Part shown: piece by piece, positions 45,187 to 57,455 of the stretch
Layout of the letters: each line of letters begins with the position of its first letter
Numbering within the stretch: position 1 is the stretch's first letter
Source of the DNA: Juglans regia
Lineage: Eukaryota > Streptophyta > Magnoliopsida > Fagales > Juglandaceae
Assembly (NCBI RefSeq): GCF_001411555.2
Contig: NC_049905.1
Coordinates: 806,001 to 870,000 of the forward strand
DNA length: 64,000 nt
Reading direction: 5' to 3'
Made by a program: the position numbers and the translations under genes
The notes under the pieces: generated by a model
The model's database searches: none
What the model was told of the DNA's origin: nothing
What the model saw: only the letters and a program-made list of their open reading frames with translations

Positions 45187-48100
45187 TCACATGATGAGCA
45201 TATAATGGTAAATGATGTTGGGGCTCTCACCTGTCCTTTCAATTCCTTGAATTTGTCCGTCATCAATAACTATGTTGCGGACGCGGGCCACCTTGAGCCA
45301 TTCTTTTCCCTCTTTCCTTTTCAACTGTTTCTCCAACGCGAGACACTTTCTCATCTGTAAAAAACGAAGGGAGGCAGGGAAGCCCTCTTCTGGCATGTTC
45401 TTGAGCTTGGGGCAGTCTTTGATCAACAATTGTACAAGGGAGGTGAGGTGTTGAAACCCCTCTTTGTCCAAAGATTTCAAATTTTTAAATGAATATATGT
45501 AAAGATAGGTAAGAGTGCTGGGCAACAACAATACCCCAGGAAAAGACTCCACTTTTTCTGAATCGCCACCTATTCTCAATAATTGTAGAGAGTGGAGCAT
45601 TTGCAAACCCCATCCCGTCCAGTTTTCAATGAGTTTCTTACAGCCGTGGATCTCAATTTCCTTCAGATCGGAAGGCAATCTACCTTCTGGAAACGACTCA
45701 ATTTCTGGACAATCTTTTATCTCCAAATAATGAAGAGACGGAATGAAGAGGTGCATCTTATCAGGCATTGACCTCAGACTCTCACAATCTTCGAGGGAAA
45801 AGGTTGCAAGGTTAGGGGCACGCAATCCTCCTTTTGGAAAAGATACAAAATTAGGACATCTTCGTATTCCTATATTTGATATCACTAAGTGCCCGTTTGT
45901 TTTTAGAGATGAGATGAGATGAGATTAGTTGAGATTAAAGTTAAAAAGTTGAATAAAATATTGTTAAAATATATTTTTTAATATTATTGTTGTTTTGGGA
46001 TTTGAAAAAGTTGAATTGTTTGTTTTATTTTGTGTGGAGATTTGAGAAAGTTGTAATGATGAGGTGAGATGAGATGAGATGAGATGAGATGTTTTTGGAA
46101 AACAAACAAGGCCTAAATCAACTTCATGTTGTTCTATAGATTGCAAATTCCTGCACCCTTCGATTCGAATACTCTTTAGATTTGGGAATAGGTCTAATGG
46201 AAAGGACGTTAGGGAATCACAACAATCCTTCAAGTACAATTCTTCAAGGGAAGAATATTGCCTGTGCATAGGGAGCTCACACTTCTTACAATCATAGATC
46301 AGAAGTATTTTCACTTTTGAGAGCAAACCGGCCTTGGGAAGGGACACGAGCGAGAAACACTTACGGATTCGTAGCTCTTGAAGACAATTATTGAAGTCCA
46401 TTATTCCATCACGCTTATGTTGTTCTGGAAGTGCAAGAGATTCCAAATTATCACACCCGGTTATATCCAGACGGGTAAATTTTGCAAACAAGTCTACGGG
46501 GAGCGAAGCCTCGAGTTGTTGACATTTGCTAATCTGAAGCTTGGCTAACGAAGGAAGATGTACAGGCAATCGTCCTCTCAGCTTGGGGCAGTTCTTAATA
46601 TACAACTCTTCAAGTTGTGAAAAAGTTTCAACCTCATTTTCGGCACCCAAATGAGACCAGTTTTCCCAATTCAACATATTTTCCAACCTTAGAAATTTCA
46701 AACTTCCAAATGGCTTCATTGAAGAATTACAACAATTTCCATAAAATTCTGGACCCACAGTAACAACTTCATCCAACCCATCAATATAGAGTTCACTAAG
46801 AGAGGGTAGCTGCCCAAGTGGTGGCAAGGCACTACAATACTTGCAATTTCTTAATTCCACATGTGATATCTTAGACATTGAAGGAAGCCCTCCTATCCAA
46901 TCTGGAAAACCTTTCCCGCTGTAGTTGTTGATGGTGAGACTTTTCAAATTTTCATGGGGCTGCAGATTTTCGAGTACATTTCTTAGACTTTGCAAAATAC
47001 CAACTTCGTTTGAAGGATTCCATTGTAACGCCAACTCCTCGAGGTAACCCTTATCCTTCAAGCTTGCATCCAAAGCATCCTTGGCTGATCTGACATTTTG
47101 GAGCTCCCAAATTAAAAGCTTTCCCCCAAGCTTTATTAGTTTTCCCAATTCTCCAATGTGAGACCCACTGTGTTTGCTGACGATGAATTTGGTCAATGTC
47201 TGAAGACATGTTAGTCTACCCATTTGTACCGGCATCTCCTTTAGTTGGTTAGTTTCATCAATTTCAAGATGATGTAAATTAACGAGTTTCCTTGTATCTC
47301 TTGGCAATCTATCCAAATTCTGACATTTTGATAAGTTCAACGTTTGTAAATTGCACAAATTACACAGAGAATCGGGTAACCTCATAATATTTGTGGAAGA
47401 ACAATCCAAATAACGTAGATGTTTCAATTTGCAAATTGAATCAAGCAAGTTAGTTATCCCCTGTCTGCCGGATAGAGAGAGAGTTCTTAAGCACCATGCC
47501 CTTGGCATTTTGATTTCACCATCCCATCCTGACGAATCTAATGTCAGGAAAGTGCGTAACCGCTTGGCATTGTAAAGATCCTTGTCAATCTTCTTAAAGT
47601 TATCAAAACTTCCACCGAAATATGATAAATAGCGAGTCATCTTCACAATCTCTTTTGAACCATCACCCTCTAAGGCAAATTGCCCAGACACAAATTTTGC
47701 CAAGTCATTAACAAGATTATGCATTACAAAACCCAAGTTAGTTTCACTTGATTGTTGAAATAATGATCTTGATACAAGAGCATTGAAGTAACGCTTGCCA
47801 ACTTCTTCCATTGTTTCTATTTCGGATTGTTGCAAGAAGCCTTCCGCCATCCATAACAAAACTAATTCATCTTTCTTAAAAATATAATCTTTTGGGAATA
47901 TTGAACAATAAGCAAAGCATCTTTTTAAATATGAGGGGAGATACTTATAACTTAACCTCAAAGCCGGAAGAATGTATGTCCCCTTCATGGGAAGATCCCA
48001 TAAATTGCTCTTCAATATAGTCGTCCAATATCTCTCATCATGATCTGACTTAGACCACAAAAGATTGCCAGTGGCTTTGATTGCTAAAGGTAGACCTTTG

Positions 48101-49203
48101 CACTTTTCCACAATTTGAATACCTATTTCTTTTATCTTTGGATCAACGTTAGAGCTACCATTACGAAATGCATGCTTTTCAAAAAGTGACCAACAATCAT
48201 CCTTTGGTAATAGCTTTAGATGATGAGTTTCAATTGCCTTCATTGCCAATGCAACGCTTTCATTCCTTGTGGTGACAAGGATCTTACTTCCTCAAGTCCC
48301 ATAGTGCAAGAGTTGGCTTAAGAACTCCCGATGAATGGGGTTCTCACTCCAGACATCATCCAAAACAAGGAGAAATTTCTTCCCCGTCAAATTATTCTCT
48401 AGTATAACTCGAAGCTGCTCTGGATCCTCAATAGAACGAGTTGACGAAGTTGCAGCCTGATCTATAATTGATTTCATTATCTTGAGCCTATCAAATTCTT
48501 CTGAAACACAAAACCACATTTTAAGGTCGAAATGTTGTTTCACCCTACTCATGTCATTGTATGCCAGTTGAGCAAGGGTAGTCTTGCCAATTCCCCCCAT
48601 GCCAACGATGGCAATCACGCACATTTCATTTCCTCTCGCATCAGAAGAGAGCAAAAAGTCAATGACTTTTTTCTTGTCCTCATCCCTACCAAAAGTGTCT
48701 GACTCTGAGACGTAAGAAGTGGTCAACCTTTCAGGATATTGGTTTCCTCCAACTCCTGCAGCTTGTAGACCCAAAAAATTCTTTTGTGTTTTTAGATCTT
48801 GTAGTGTATCAAGTACCTCTTGAATCTTTGGCTCTAGGCGATGAATAAAAGGATCAAGGGAAGTACTAGAGATAAAGTTTCGTACCTTTCCTACAACGGG
48901 TTTGAATTGAGCACGCAACTGGCGTTGGAGGGCTTCAGTAGCAATCTCATCCAATATGTCTTCTGCATCATAGGCAACATCTTTCAGCTTATCAATCCAC
49001 CTTTTCACATTAGAATCCATAACTTGCTTTTCTTCTGCGTCTTCCAGCACCATATTCATTGACTGCAATGCGCTCTCCATCTTCTCTAAGAGTTTTTTGG
49101 CTGATTTTTGTTTGCAAATGAAATCACCGACCCCTGGAGAAGCCATTTTATTAAATACGACTCCAAGGAGGGCAGAGAGAAATGCCAAGCCCACCTCAGC
49201 CAT
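45187..49203 (-). pseudogene. Second CNL resistance gene, broken by a nonsense codon and a MITE
   Basis: This is a close paralogue of the gene at 22064-25735, same strand and domain order, starting MAEVGLAFLSALLG at 49203. The coiled coil, P-loop GMGGIGKTT, kinase-2 LLVLDDVW, GLPL, CFAYCSIFPKD and LRRs are all readable. Damage: an in-frame TGA at 48292-48294 just before GSKILVTTR, where a CGA to TGA change would explain it; MHN instead of MHD at 47716-47724; and a 225-bp MITE in the LRRs (45889-46113) that brings a stop at 45964. Translation would end inside the NB domain, leaving CC plus half an NB-ARC. Such truncated products occur in plants, but nothing here shows that this one is made. 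Confidence 0.93.
45889..46113. mobile_element. GATGAG Tourist/Harbinger-type MITE inside the NLR LRR region
   Basis: 225 bp with inverted ends (GTGCCCGTTTGTTTTTAGAG and, read inverted, GGCCTTGTTTGTTTTCC) and GATGAGATGAG tracts inside both ends. It is flanked by TAA duplications at 45886-45888 and 46114-46116. The intact NLR at about 22770 shows the uninterrupted site. The TAA duplication fits PIF/Harbinger. This copy sets the boundaries for the family in this window. Confidence 0.9.
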
Positions 49204-49300
49204 GCTTTTCTTCTTCGGAATGAAAGAAATCAAGGGAAATGAAAGGAAGGTTTTTTTAGCAAACAGCAAAGCAAGACTAGATTGCAAGCTGTATGTTGCA

Positions 49301-49310
49301 TTTTATATAT
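49301..49310 (-). promoter_or_regulatory. Probable TATA box of the broken NLR gene
   Basis: TATATAAAA on the minus strand, about 100 bp upstream of the start codon, as in the intact paralogue. Confidence 0.55.
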
Positions 49311-49408
49311 GTCGAACATGAAAAGAGATCATCTTATTAAAATTAAATTAAATGGGAAAAATGGCTGACGCCGTTTAATTTTCTTCCGCAAGAAGTCAAT
49401 TACCTCGT

Positions 49409-49447
49409 GAGATGCCATTTTTTTCAAATAACGCTCCAAGGAAAGAA
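49409..49447 (-). pseudogene. NLR gene-start relic, copy 5 (short)
   Basis: GATGCCATTTTTTTCAAATA followed by ACGCTCCAAGG matches the region around the FDKMAS codons on the minus strand; only about 40 bp remain. It lies just upstream of the broken NLR. Confidence 0.45.
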
Positions 49448-50655
49448 AGAATAGTCAAGAAAGCTTAGTTTGGAAATAAAAGCTTGGTAATTGCGTAGAA
49501 AGTAAATACAACCAGGTTTTATACAAGTAAAATGGGCTACAGAGGGGTAGAAAATAATCCCTTATTTCTGTCTTTTATTATTTTATCTATCAGTTGATGT
49601 TGGTGAAATACACGATAATATAATAAAAATTACAATTAAAATAAAATTAAAACGAAACCAGTTTAGACTGAGACACAGGAATATTACTCTCTTTAAGGAT
49701 ATTCAAGCCCTCTACGGTGTACAAAATTTCAAATTTAATAGGTGCAACAGAACTCCTCTTGATTTAACTCCTCCAGGATACAACAGCCCGACTCATCGTC
49801 GTATAACTCAAGCCTAATCTGCACAAGTGGTTGAGCCCAAAGCTCGACTCAAAAGAACACTTCTCTTTTATCTGAAAATACTTTCAAAAATATATATTCA
49901 CGAAGCTTGTTATTCTTATCACACTTTCTCCAAAGTATATTCCTCTCTACGTACCAAACCGCAAGACTACACAAATATATACATATATATAGTTGATAGA
50001 CGTAACCGGTAAAAAGAATAAAATGAAATAAAGTAGCTAACGACCCATCAATGCCATGTTAAACCATAGAGAAACGGAAGCTTTATTACAAGCCGTTAAA
50101 ACCAACGTCCAAAAAAAAAAAAATTATGAGATTGCTTGAAACTCAAAACGGTACGATCTCCAACGAAAAAGCTATTAAACTACCAACAAATTATGAGAGA
50201 ATGAAAACGTAAAAAAAAACGGATAGAAATAAATTTTATTAAAAAATACTAACAGTTGGCACATGCTCTACTTATTGATTGGTGTGAACTTTGAGTTGTG
50301 ATTGTGGATTGAATATATGCATATCATAACATTTCACTGAAGGAAAGACCCGTTAATAATGTTTATGCAATGTTGATAATTTCAGAAAAAGAATCATTCC
50401 TTGGAGATGAGAGCTGTTCATGTAAGATGTAATAAGCTGTCCTGATCAGATGGTCTACCACCAAAAGAAAGGGAAACTTCGCGGACATTGCCTTCGAAAA
50501 AACAAAGATGTCAATCCATAAATTATTATTTCTATTGCTCATATGGGCAATAGGTTAACAATGTCAGGTTTTAGTTGGTTATGATGTAAATTGCCAATTT
50601 TAACAGTTTATAGTGCAATTTAAAGAAACGTAGTAGCACCTCGCAAATGCAAATT
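49448..50655. other. Spacer with cluster-flank and block-B copies
   Basis: 49530-49600 and 50240-50430 repeat flank units also seen at 56410-56680; 50437-50640 is block B. 49600-50220 is unassigned AT-rich sequence that may be a solo LTR, though no paired ends were found. Confidence 0.4.
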
Positions 50656-50985
50656 AAGGCCACGTTTAGTTATATAGAAGAGATGAGATGAAATGAAAAA
50701 TTTGTAAATAGTAGTAAAATAGTTTGAATTAAGATGTTTTATGAGATTTTGAAAAATAAAAGAGAAAAAGTTGAATACAAATATTATAAAGTTAAAATAT
50801 TGTTAAAATGTTATTTCTTAATATTATTTTTGTTTTAAATTTTGAAAAAGTTGATTTATTTTTTATATTTAAAAGTTTTAAAAAATTGTAATGATTCGGT
50901 AATTGATTAGATAAAAAATTTGAAAATTTGAACTTGAAAAGTGTTTGCATTTGATAGTTTTTGGATGTTAATATGAGATGAGATC
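50656..50985. mobile_element. GATGAG MITE, left part, interrupted
   Basis: It starts GGCCACGTTTAGTTATATAG and has the family interior. It breaks off at ATGAGATGAGATC near 50985, and the missing end (AGACCATCTGTGAAACCAAAC...) appears at 53784-53815, after the CACTA terminus. The region in between was therefore inserted into this MITE. Confidence 0.6.
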
Positions 50986-51605
50986 ATCTCATCTCATATT
51001 GAAATGTGATGTAGCCAAATTTGTGGAAGAATGCATTCCTCCACCCATCCAGTTTAATCAAACTCCAATGTCAAGTGATGCAAATAAAAGAGAAGATTCC
51101 TACACTCATCCAGGTTGGCACAAATTTTATAAATAACTTTTGCAAAGTAGCAGTCAAATTCAAAGTTAATTCACAAAAACCTAACATAAATTATAATAGA
51201 CAGCAGTTTAGACAGGAATATTCCCTGTGCATTTGTGGAAGAATGCATTCCTCCACCCATCCAATTTAATCAAACTCCAATGTTAAGTGATGCAAATAAA
51301 AGAGAAGATTTTCTAAGGATTTTCTTGGTAAGTTATAACCAATCAGCAGTCATTAATGTTCATTCAATACCCCTTCATCCATTACCAACTGGGATCAACT
51401 GGGATCAACTGGGATTAGATGTTCATTCCTTTCTTCACCATAAACATAGTCATTGTAACAAGCAGTTAGTAACTTTCCACTAGGTGAACATACTAAGCTT
51501 AGGTTCAGTTCTGAATTGTTGATATCAGTCTTTAGATCCATCAATTTATAGATAACTGCAGACTAAAAAGGAGTTGCCATATGCTTAAAGACGCATTCCC
51601 GCTCA

Positions 51606-51737
51606 TAAATGAACTTACTTCTGAGAGCCAGCAGCCTGGTATTTGTGAACTGGTAATGCATTTATATCTTCATCACTCATCGAAGGAGTTGTGGAAGTAT
51701 TATCAGAGTCCAGTGCTCTGAGAGTATCATAATCTAA
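51606..51737 (-). pseudogene. Exon-like fragment, probably of a RING-type E3 ligase gene
   Basis: On the minus strand, between an acceptor (TTTTGGTTTAG) and a donor (AGAAGTAAGTTC), the exon would read YDTLRALDSDN...PSMSDEDINALPVHKYQAAG. The acidic SMS(D/E)E(D/E)INALP(V)HKY stretch resembles plant RING E3 ligases upstream of their RING finger. That match is from memory; no RING itself is present here. It looks like one captured exon with its splice sites. Confidence 0.45.
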
Positions 51738-52972
51738 ACCAAAATGAACAGAACTTTTCATCCACAGAAAAAATCACATATTGAAATTCAACCTAAACTG
51801 GAACACAAACATAGCCTTGCTATGTGCATGTGGACCATCAATTTCCAAGAGGTGACCCCGTTATAAAAATCTAACAAATACATTTCAACAAAAATGAAAA
51901 TACTTAGGTCATCAAACTCGTGGTCAAGAAGTGCAAGCTGGAGTCTTAGTCTTTGTAATCGTCCTCATATATGTTACCTATAATATTTAAACTAAAAGCT
52001 ACTTGCAAAAGTAATACTACTCTAACATATTATATATAGAACATTAATATATATTAATTGCACATGAATTTCCTCTTAGACTTGAAAGAAACAAAATAAT
52101 AAATATTAATACATGTAAATTAATAGTATATGCATGGTTGATTGGTTCGAGTGATAGGACCACATGCAAATTGTAGACAAAGAAAGAAAAACAAAAAATA
52201 GTTTAAGATATATACTATATAGTATAGGAACAATTTAATAATTAATAGGCAAATTGCAAGCTGACCAGAAAAAATTTTGTGAATACCAAAAGGACCAACT
52301 TCTTTTTCATTACTAAGAAGATGACTCAGGTCTAATACCAAAAAAGAATAGTGCAAACGAAAAATGTAAGAGTAATGTCTTATGAACAATTAAGAGATTC
52401 AGATTAATACATGGTTCAAAACAAGATATGCACATCTCATCTAAGCCAGAGAACAAATAAAAGGTGTGTGCGCGCACGTGCACGTGCTCACGTTATAAAT
52501 ATAAGCCAATCACCAATTCTAATCAAATGAGATTGTATTTAGAAGAAAATCCATGCTAATTTAGTGCTTATGAATCAACTGAGAAAATCCCTGTGAAAAT
52601 AGCAATCTATTTCCTTCTAGAGCGCAATAAAATTAAGTAACCTCTAAATTACTAAGAAAATGATCAATTCAGTACTGAATTGATATCTTTTCTCCTGTTT
52701 CTATCTAATAGGCATGGTACTCACAAAACACCAGACTATGAACAAGCACAATGATATCTTTTCTCCTGTTTTTTGGGTACACACGTTCTAGGCTATGCTT
52801 CAAATTTTCACGCAATGATCCAGGCTCGTTGAATATTGTAAAGTACCAAAAGCTAAAACTTGACAAGCTCACGTTTAGTGTGGAGAAATTAAACCAAGAT
52901 AGGTTTAAGAAAGCATATCCTATCTCCCTGCTCACTGTGCTCAGCAAAATCAAGATTCCATTCGCTAATCCT

Positions 52973-53440
52973 CTGATTGCAGCATATCCTCCAGTGGCGA
53001 AGGCCCTAAGAAGGTTCAGAGTCGCCGCGGATTGGCAATAAGCCCTTATCAATCTCTAGGGGTCCGGAATCCTTGATTTCTCATTAAAAGCATCTCCATT
53101 TATGTTGTCTCCTTTGTAACTCGGCAGTTTCACACCATCCCTCTCCTCAAATGGAGCCGATCTGCTTGGTCGAGGGCTCTGCAGCATGGACAGCCGAGAT
53201 GCGAGTGATCAGGGGCTTGGCGTCGTACGCTTTGGCGGAAGTGGGAACCAGAGAGTAAGTGGGTTGGTGATGGGGGTGAGAAGGAGGGGGTGGCCGTCGA
53301 GGTGAGTTCGCGGTGGCCTGCTGGGGCCGTTGGCGACGGGCTGTGCGCGGCGGAGGGTTGAGGGAGAAGAGGGACTGCAGAGAGAAAGGGGGAAGGGGGA
53401 GAGATGGCTGGAGGGAACGAAATGAGAATTGAAAACCTAA
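52973..53440 (-). pseudogene. DAHP synthase (class II, plastid) gene fragment
   Basis: Two parts of the shikimate-pathway enzyme 3-deoxy-D-arabino-heptulosonate-7-phosphate synthase can be read on the minus strand. 53440-53160 gives a Ser/Pro/Arg-rich transit-peptide-like stretch ending in [12 protein letters not shown]. 53160-52973 gives [19 protein letters not shown], then [12 protein letters not shown], a TAG stop near 53055, and [20 protein letters not shown]. The middle of the enzyme, some 200 residues or more, is missing at the junction, and the catalytic C-terminal half is absent. A frame change occurs at the junction. No introns are visible. The fragment sits in the CACTA-ended insertion. 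Confidence 0.78.
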
Positions 53441-53810
53441 CGCGGGGGATTTAATTTAATGAGCTTTTGCGGCGCTTTTGACTCGCCGCTAATAAGTTAA
53501 AATGGGAGCATGTGTTTTTACAGCGACAATTTTCGCCGCAAATAGTTAATACCGCGGCGATTTTCTTTAATCGACGTAAAATAATACCGCTACAGTTTTA
53601 TAATTTTATTGTGACGACAAAAGTCGCCGCAAAAGCAAATTATATATTTTCCCTCAGTGATTTTTCAATTTTGCAACGAAAATTAAGCAGCGACTTTAAA
53701 ATCGCCGGAAATAACCTTTATTTGCAGCGAATTTTTTTGTGACGATTTTAAAATCGCTGGAAAAGGCCTGATTTCTTGTAGTGAGACCATCTGTGAAACC
53801 AAACAGGGTC

Positions 53811-53996
53811 TAAATGTTTATTTAGTGAAAGTTTTGAGAGCTTTTGACAACACAAATATTAACATCAATGAACTGACTTTGTGATAACATTAGATAATAT
53901 TTCTATATTCCTCAAGAATTAAAGAAACAAATAATCAACCGCGTCAACGACCTTGTCTAACAAATTTCCATCCCTACAAGAAGACAATGACCTTGC
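53811..53996. repeat. Part of the 28889-type block
   Basis: CTAAATGTTTATTTAGTGAAAG, then GATAATATTTCTATATTCCTC, in the order seen at 28889 and 32571. Confidence 0.55.
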
Positions 53997-54072
53997 GAGA
54001 TGTCTGTCATTTTGTCAAATAACGCTAGCTCCAAGGAAGGCAAAGAGTAATGCAACTCCAACCTTAGCCATG
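53997..54072 (-). pseudogene. NLR gene-start relic, copy 6 (best preserved)
   Basis: From ATG at 54072 the minus strand reads MAKVGVALLFAFLGASVI before a stop, next to MAEVGVAFLSAILGVVF in the intact gene. A small insertion shifts the frame just before the FDKM codons. Flanks are cluster repeats, so it is a relic and not a gene. Confidence 0.7.
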
Positions 54073-55190
54073 TTTTCTTGGCTAAAAGAACTGGGCAGCT
54101 ACAATATTGAGGAGACAAGAATTAGGGAATTGGAATACATGAGCGCATAAATAAAAACAAAAAAAAAATGTTAATTAGATAACCACTACTACTCGATCTG
54201 TGAGGTAGACATTGGCAAATAAATATATTGTGTATATATATAGACAATTTATTAAAGACTTGAAATTGTATTCAAATCATTAGATTGTTTTGGCCTCCTA
54301 TACCAACCTTTATATAGGAGGTCAAGATAATACAATAGTCATCCTTAAACCCAATGTGTTGGTCTAGGTAGGAGGCGGGGCGGATGAGATTTTTTCCCCT
54401 GCCCCCCGACACTAGGGCGGGGTGCATGGGAAAAAACACCACCCCGCATAGTGCAGGGCGGGATGCAGTGAAGGGTATCCCTCAAAGAACCCGTATCAAT
54501 ATACCTGTGGGTCACTTGAGCTTTTCTTCAAACACCTTGTGTGCCTACACTTTACATTCTTCACAGCAGCTTCCTTTACATCCATTACATCCCTTAATTA
54601 CATTCATTCAACACAACAGCTTCTTACATCCATTGCGTTTCCTTATTAGTTATGACATCCATTCCATACAAGATAATCTTATCAGATGGGAAAATGAAAT
54701 TGGGATGGCGCAATTTTCTCTATGAAGAACAACGGCAATGTCAACTCAGGATTTGAGTTAGGGTTTGAAAGAGAGAGAAATGGGAAAATGAAATTGGGAA
54801 GGCCGAACTTGGAGAGTTCCTCTATTTGTTTGGCTCATATTAAAATCAACAGATTTTTTTTTTATTTAAAAAAAAAAATGGGGCATGGATATCCGGATCT
54901 TTACCCAATATCCATAACCGGATCCGGACGCACCTAAATCCAAATCGGATGGATAACCATCTAAATTCACCTGAATTTTTGAGTTCCGGACTAGACCCAA
55001 AAAAAAAAGGTCGAGATGCACACTCTTATTCAAAAGTGTCTCACTTAGATGAATCTCCTCCACAAAATTTTTATCTCAACCCATTTTTTCACAACATTAA
55101 ACATTATCAACGGCCACAACGCCCACCCCCCCGGTGGCGGTTCCCTACCCTTTGTTCCCTATCACAATTAAGTATTTAATATATATTACT
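54073..55190. other. Mixed repeats; GC-rich hAT-like piece, duplicated block and hAT terminus
   Basis: 54374-54480 is a GC-rich stretch resembling 6050-6140 (GCGGGGCGGATGAGATTTTTT). 54478-54690 duplicates 42170-42395, and 54709-54780 duplicates 41598-41665. 54868-55030 has CCGGAT repeats and ends GAGATGCACACTCTTA, the inverted hAT terminus of the 39505 family. 55030-55150 recurs at 56930-57060. Confidence 0.5.
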
Positions 55191-56710
55191 AAGTAATAAA
55201 TTATGGCTAGACCTGTTTTATAAATTGAGTTCAAAGACTTATTTAAAGATTTGTATTAAGCCTAAATTATGCTACTTACTAAGTAATAAATTATCGTAGG
55301 TTTTATAAAAGTTTTCTTTTGGATTAATATGTATGAAAAGCTCACTTGGTATTTAACGAGTAAATTTTGGAGTAGGCTATATTGGTGCAAAATTTAATTT
55401 GATAGAGTATGAGTTTTATTGGACTTGATAATTGGGTTAAAATATTTTAATGGACCAAGTGGGAATTGGTTGAAAGATTTATGGGACAAATTGTATAATT
55501 TTTAGAGGCTAAGTCGGGGGCCATAACTCACGAAAAAAGTCCAAACTACCCAAAACCCAAGCCTGTGAGAACCCAGGGATCGGTTTCCACCTCATGCACG
55601 TTTCCACGCCGGTGCACGTTGCCTCTCCATGCATCTCTCCATCCCGCTAGGGTTCACGACAGGGCATATATATATATATATACCCATATATTCATGCAAA
55701 CCTCATTTTTTCTTCCTCAATCTAGTTTTGTCGCCGACCCTCTTGTGATGCCAAGCTTCACACCGCTGCCAACACCTCAGTCTATGCCAAAAAGCCACCA
55801 TCACCACCTAGTCATTGCATTGAAGGAGTACATGCACAGAGGTTCACATTGGAAAGCCATGAGGCCGTAGCTAGTTCCACCACCTCACAGCCTCCCATCA
55901 CAGCCAAAGAAGCCAACACGAATGAATAGAGTTACAAGAGTTAGACAAGTGGAATACAACTGGAGATGATGATCAAGGCATAAATAAATCAAAATTATTT
56001 ATTAGATAACTAGCAGTGATTGAGGCGGTGGGCATTGAGTTAAAAAAAGATAGATTGAGTTTTGTGGGACTCATTTAAGATGTGTTTAGATGTATATATG
56101 TGAAGTTGAAAAATATTTTAAGTCTCGCGTATAAAAAGATATTGAGTTGAGAAAAATCATGAATATCTTGTTTAAAAAAGTTTTAAAAATATATATAAAT
56201 TCAATAATATTCATTTATTTAACTGTTATAAAAAGAAAGTCGATAAAAATCATCGATCCAATTCATCGATTCAAAAAGCATTTCCCCATGAGAAAATCAT
56301 CTGCTCACTGCTTCATTACATTAACCTTTTCACATCTGGCAGCTCTCAAAGAAAACATTTACCATTGTTTCTGCGTCGGTGGAGTGAACACAGCCAATAT
56401 TTCAAACAGTCTTTCAGTATTTATAGAGGGGTAGAAAATAATCCCTTGTTTCTCTGTCTTTTATTATTTTATCTATTAGTTGGCACATGCTCTGGTCATC
56501 TGATCATTTATTGATTGGTGTGAACTTTGAATTCTGATTGTTGATTGAATTTATGCATATCATAACATTTCACTGAAGGAAAGATCCGTTAATAATGTTT
56601 ATGTAATGTTTGATAATTTCAGAAAAAGAATCATTGCTCGGAGATGAGAGCTGTTCATGTAAGACGTTTTCAATTCTACCCTGTCTTGATGCATGCATGA
56701 CCCTTATTAA
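55191..56710. other. Spacer with (TA)n and NLR-flank units
   Basis: A TA tract lies at 55665-55682. 56370-56700 repeats NLR-flank units seen at 31950 and 50280. 55560-55870 has an open frame of 101 residues interrupted by the TA tract and no known domain; I do not call it a gene. Confidence 0.4.
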
Positions 56711-56915
56711 GGTCTCGTTTGCATTGAGAAATATATCAATTCATCTCATCTCATTATTATAATTATTTTAAATTTTTATATAAAATATAATAAATAATTC
56801 AATTTTTTTAAATTTTAAAATAATAATAATATTAAAAAATAATATTTTATTTTATTTTTAATTTTTTATCTAAAATCAACTTATATCAACCTCTAAACTG
56901 TAGCTAAATATCTAA
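56711..56915. mobile_element. GATGAG Harbinger-type MITE
   Basis: GGTCTCGTTTGCATTGAGAA at the left, TCATCTCATCTCATT next, and TAAATAATTCAATTTTTTTAA inside identify the family; the right end is approximate. Confidence 0.5.
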
Positions 56916-57455
56916 GAAGAGTCAGAAAGTGTCTGACATAGATGAACCTCCTCCACAAAGTTTTATCTCTGCCCTTTCTTTCACAACGTTAATTAAATAT
57001 TAATATCAACGGCCCCAACGGGCCCCTCCTTCCTTCCCTATAACTATTAGTAACAATATTGCAAGTGACTTCATACTAAACTACAATTTACTTTAACAAT
57101 ATTAATTATCCAGAAAATGAATTTCAAAAAAACTGATTACAAATTGATTTAAAGTATATCAATTTGTAATTTTGATTTTAAAGATAGATTTAAAGTGCCA
57201 TATCAAATTACGGGAGTTTAGTTAAATTTGTTAAATTTGCAGATGTCACCTAGTCTTAGTTACAATAATTTACTTAATTAAACAACTTATTTTATCATAG
57301 CAAAGAAAAAGGAAAAAGTAAAAACACGTTGCTAAATTGCAGAGAGTAACTACATCTGAAAAGATGACCAAAAAAAAAATCAAAACCGTTCATCTCAATG
57401 AATCATGGCATATTGTTGAAACATTTGTACTCATAATAAGGGCTGAGAAAACAGT

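Larger units (their letters stand above)
50986..53783. mobile_element. CACTA-ended chimeric insertion with host gene fragments
   Basis: The right end CAGGCC...ATTTCTTGTAGTG at 53766-53783, read inverted, is CACTACAAGAAAT, a CACTA (En/Spm) terminus. It is preceded by some 300 bp of GCGGCGATTTT/AAAATCGCCG subterminal repeats (53470-53765). The left CACTACAAG terminus was not found near 50986, so the element is truncated or rearranged. It carries exon-like pieces of two unrelated plant genes. A direct repeat of about 85 bp occurs at 51022-51105 and 51232-51316. Confidence 0.65.

Noticed and set aside
52705..52972. Continuation of the DAHP synthase frame beyond the FATGGYAA motif
   Set aside because: The frame stays open, but the residues no longer resemble the enzyme and the plus strand is open as well; treated as filler.
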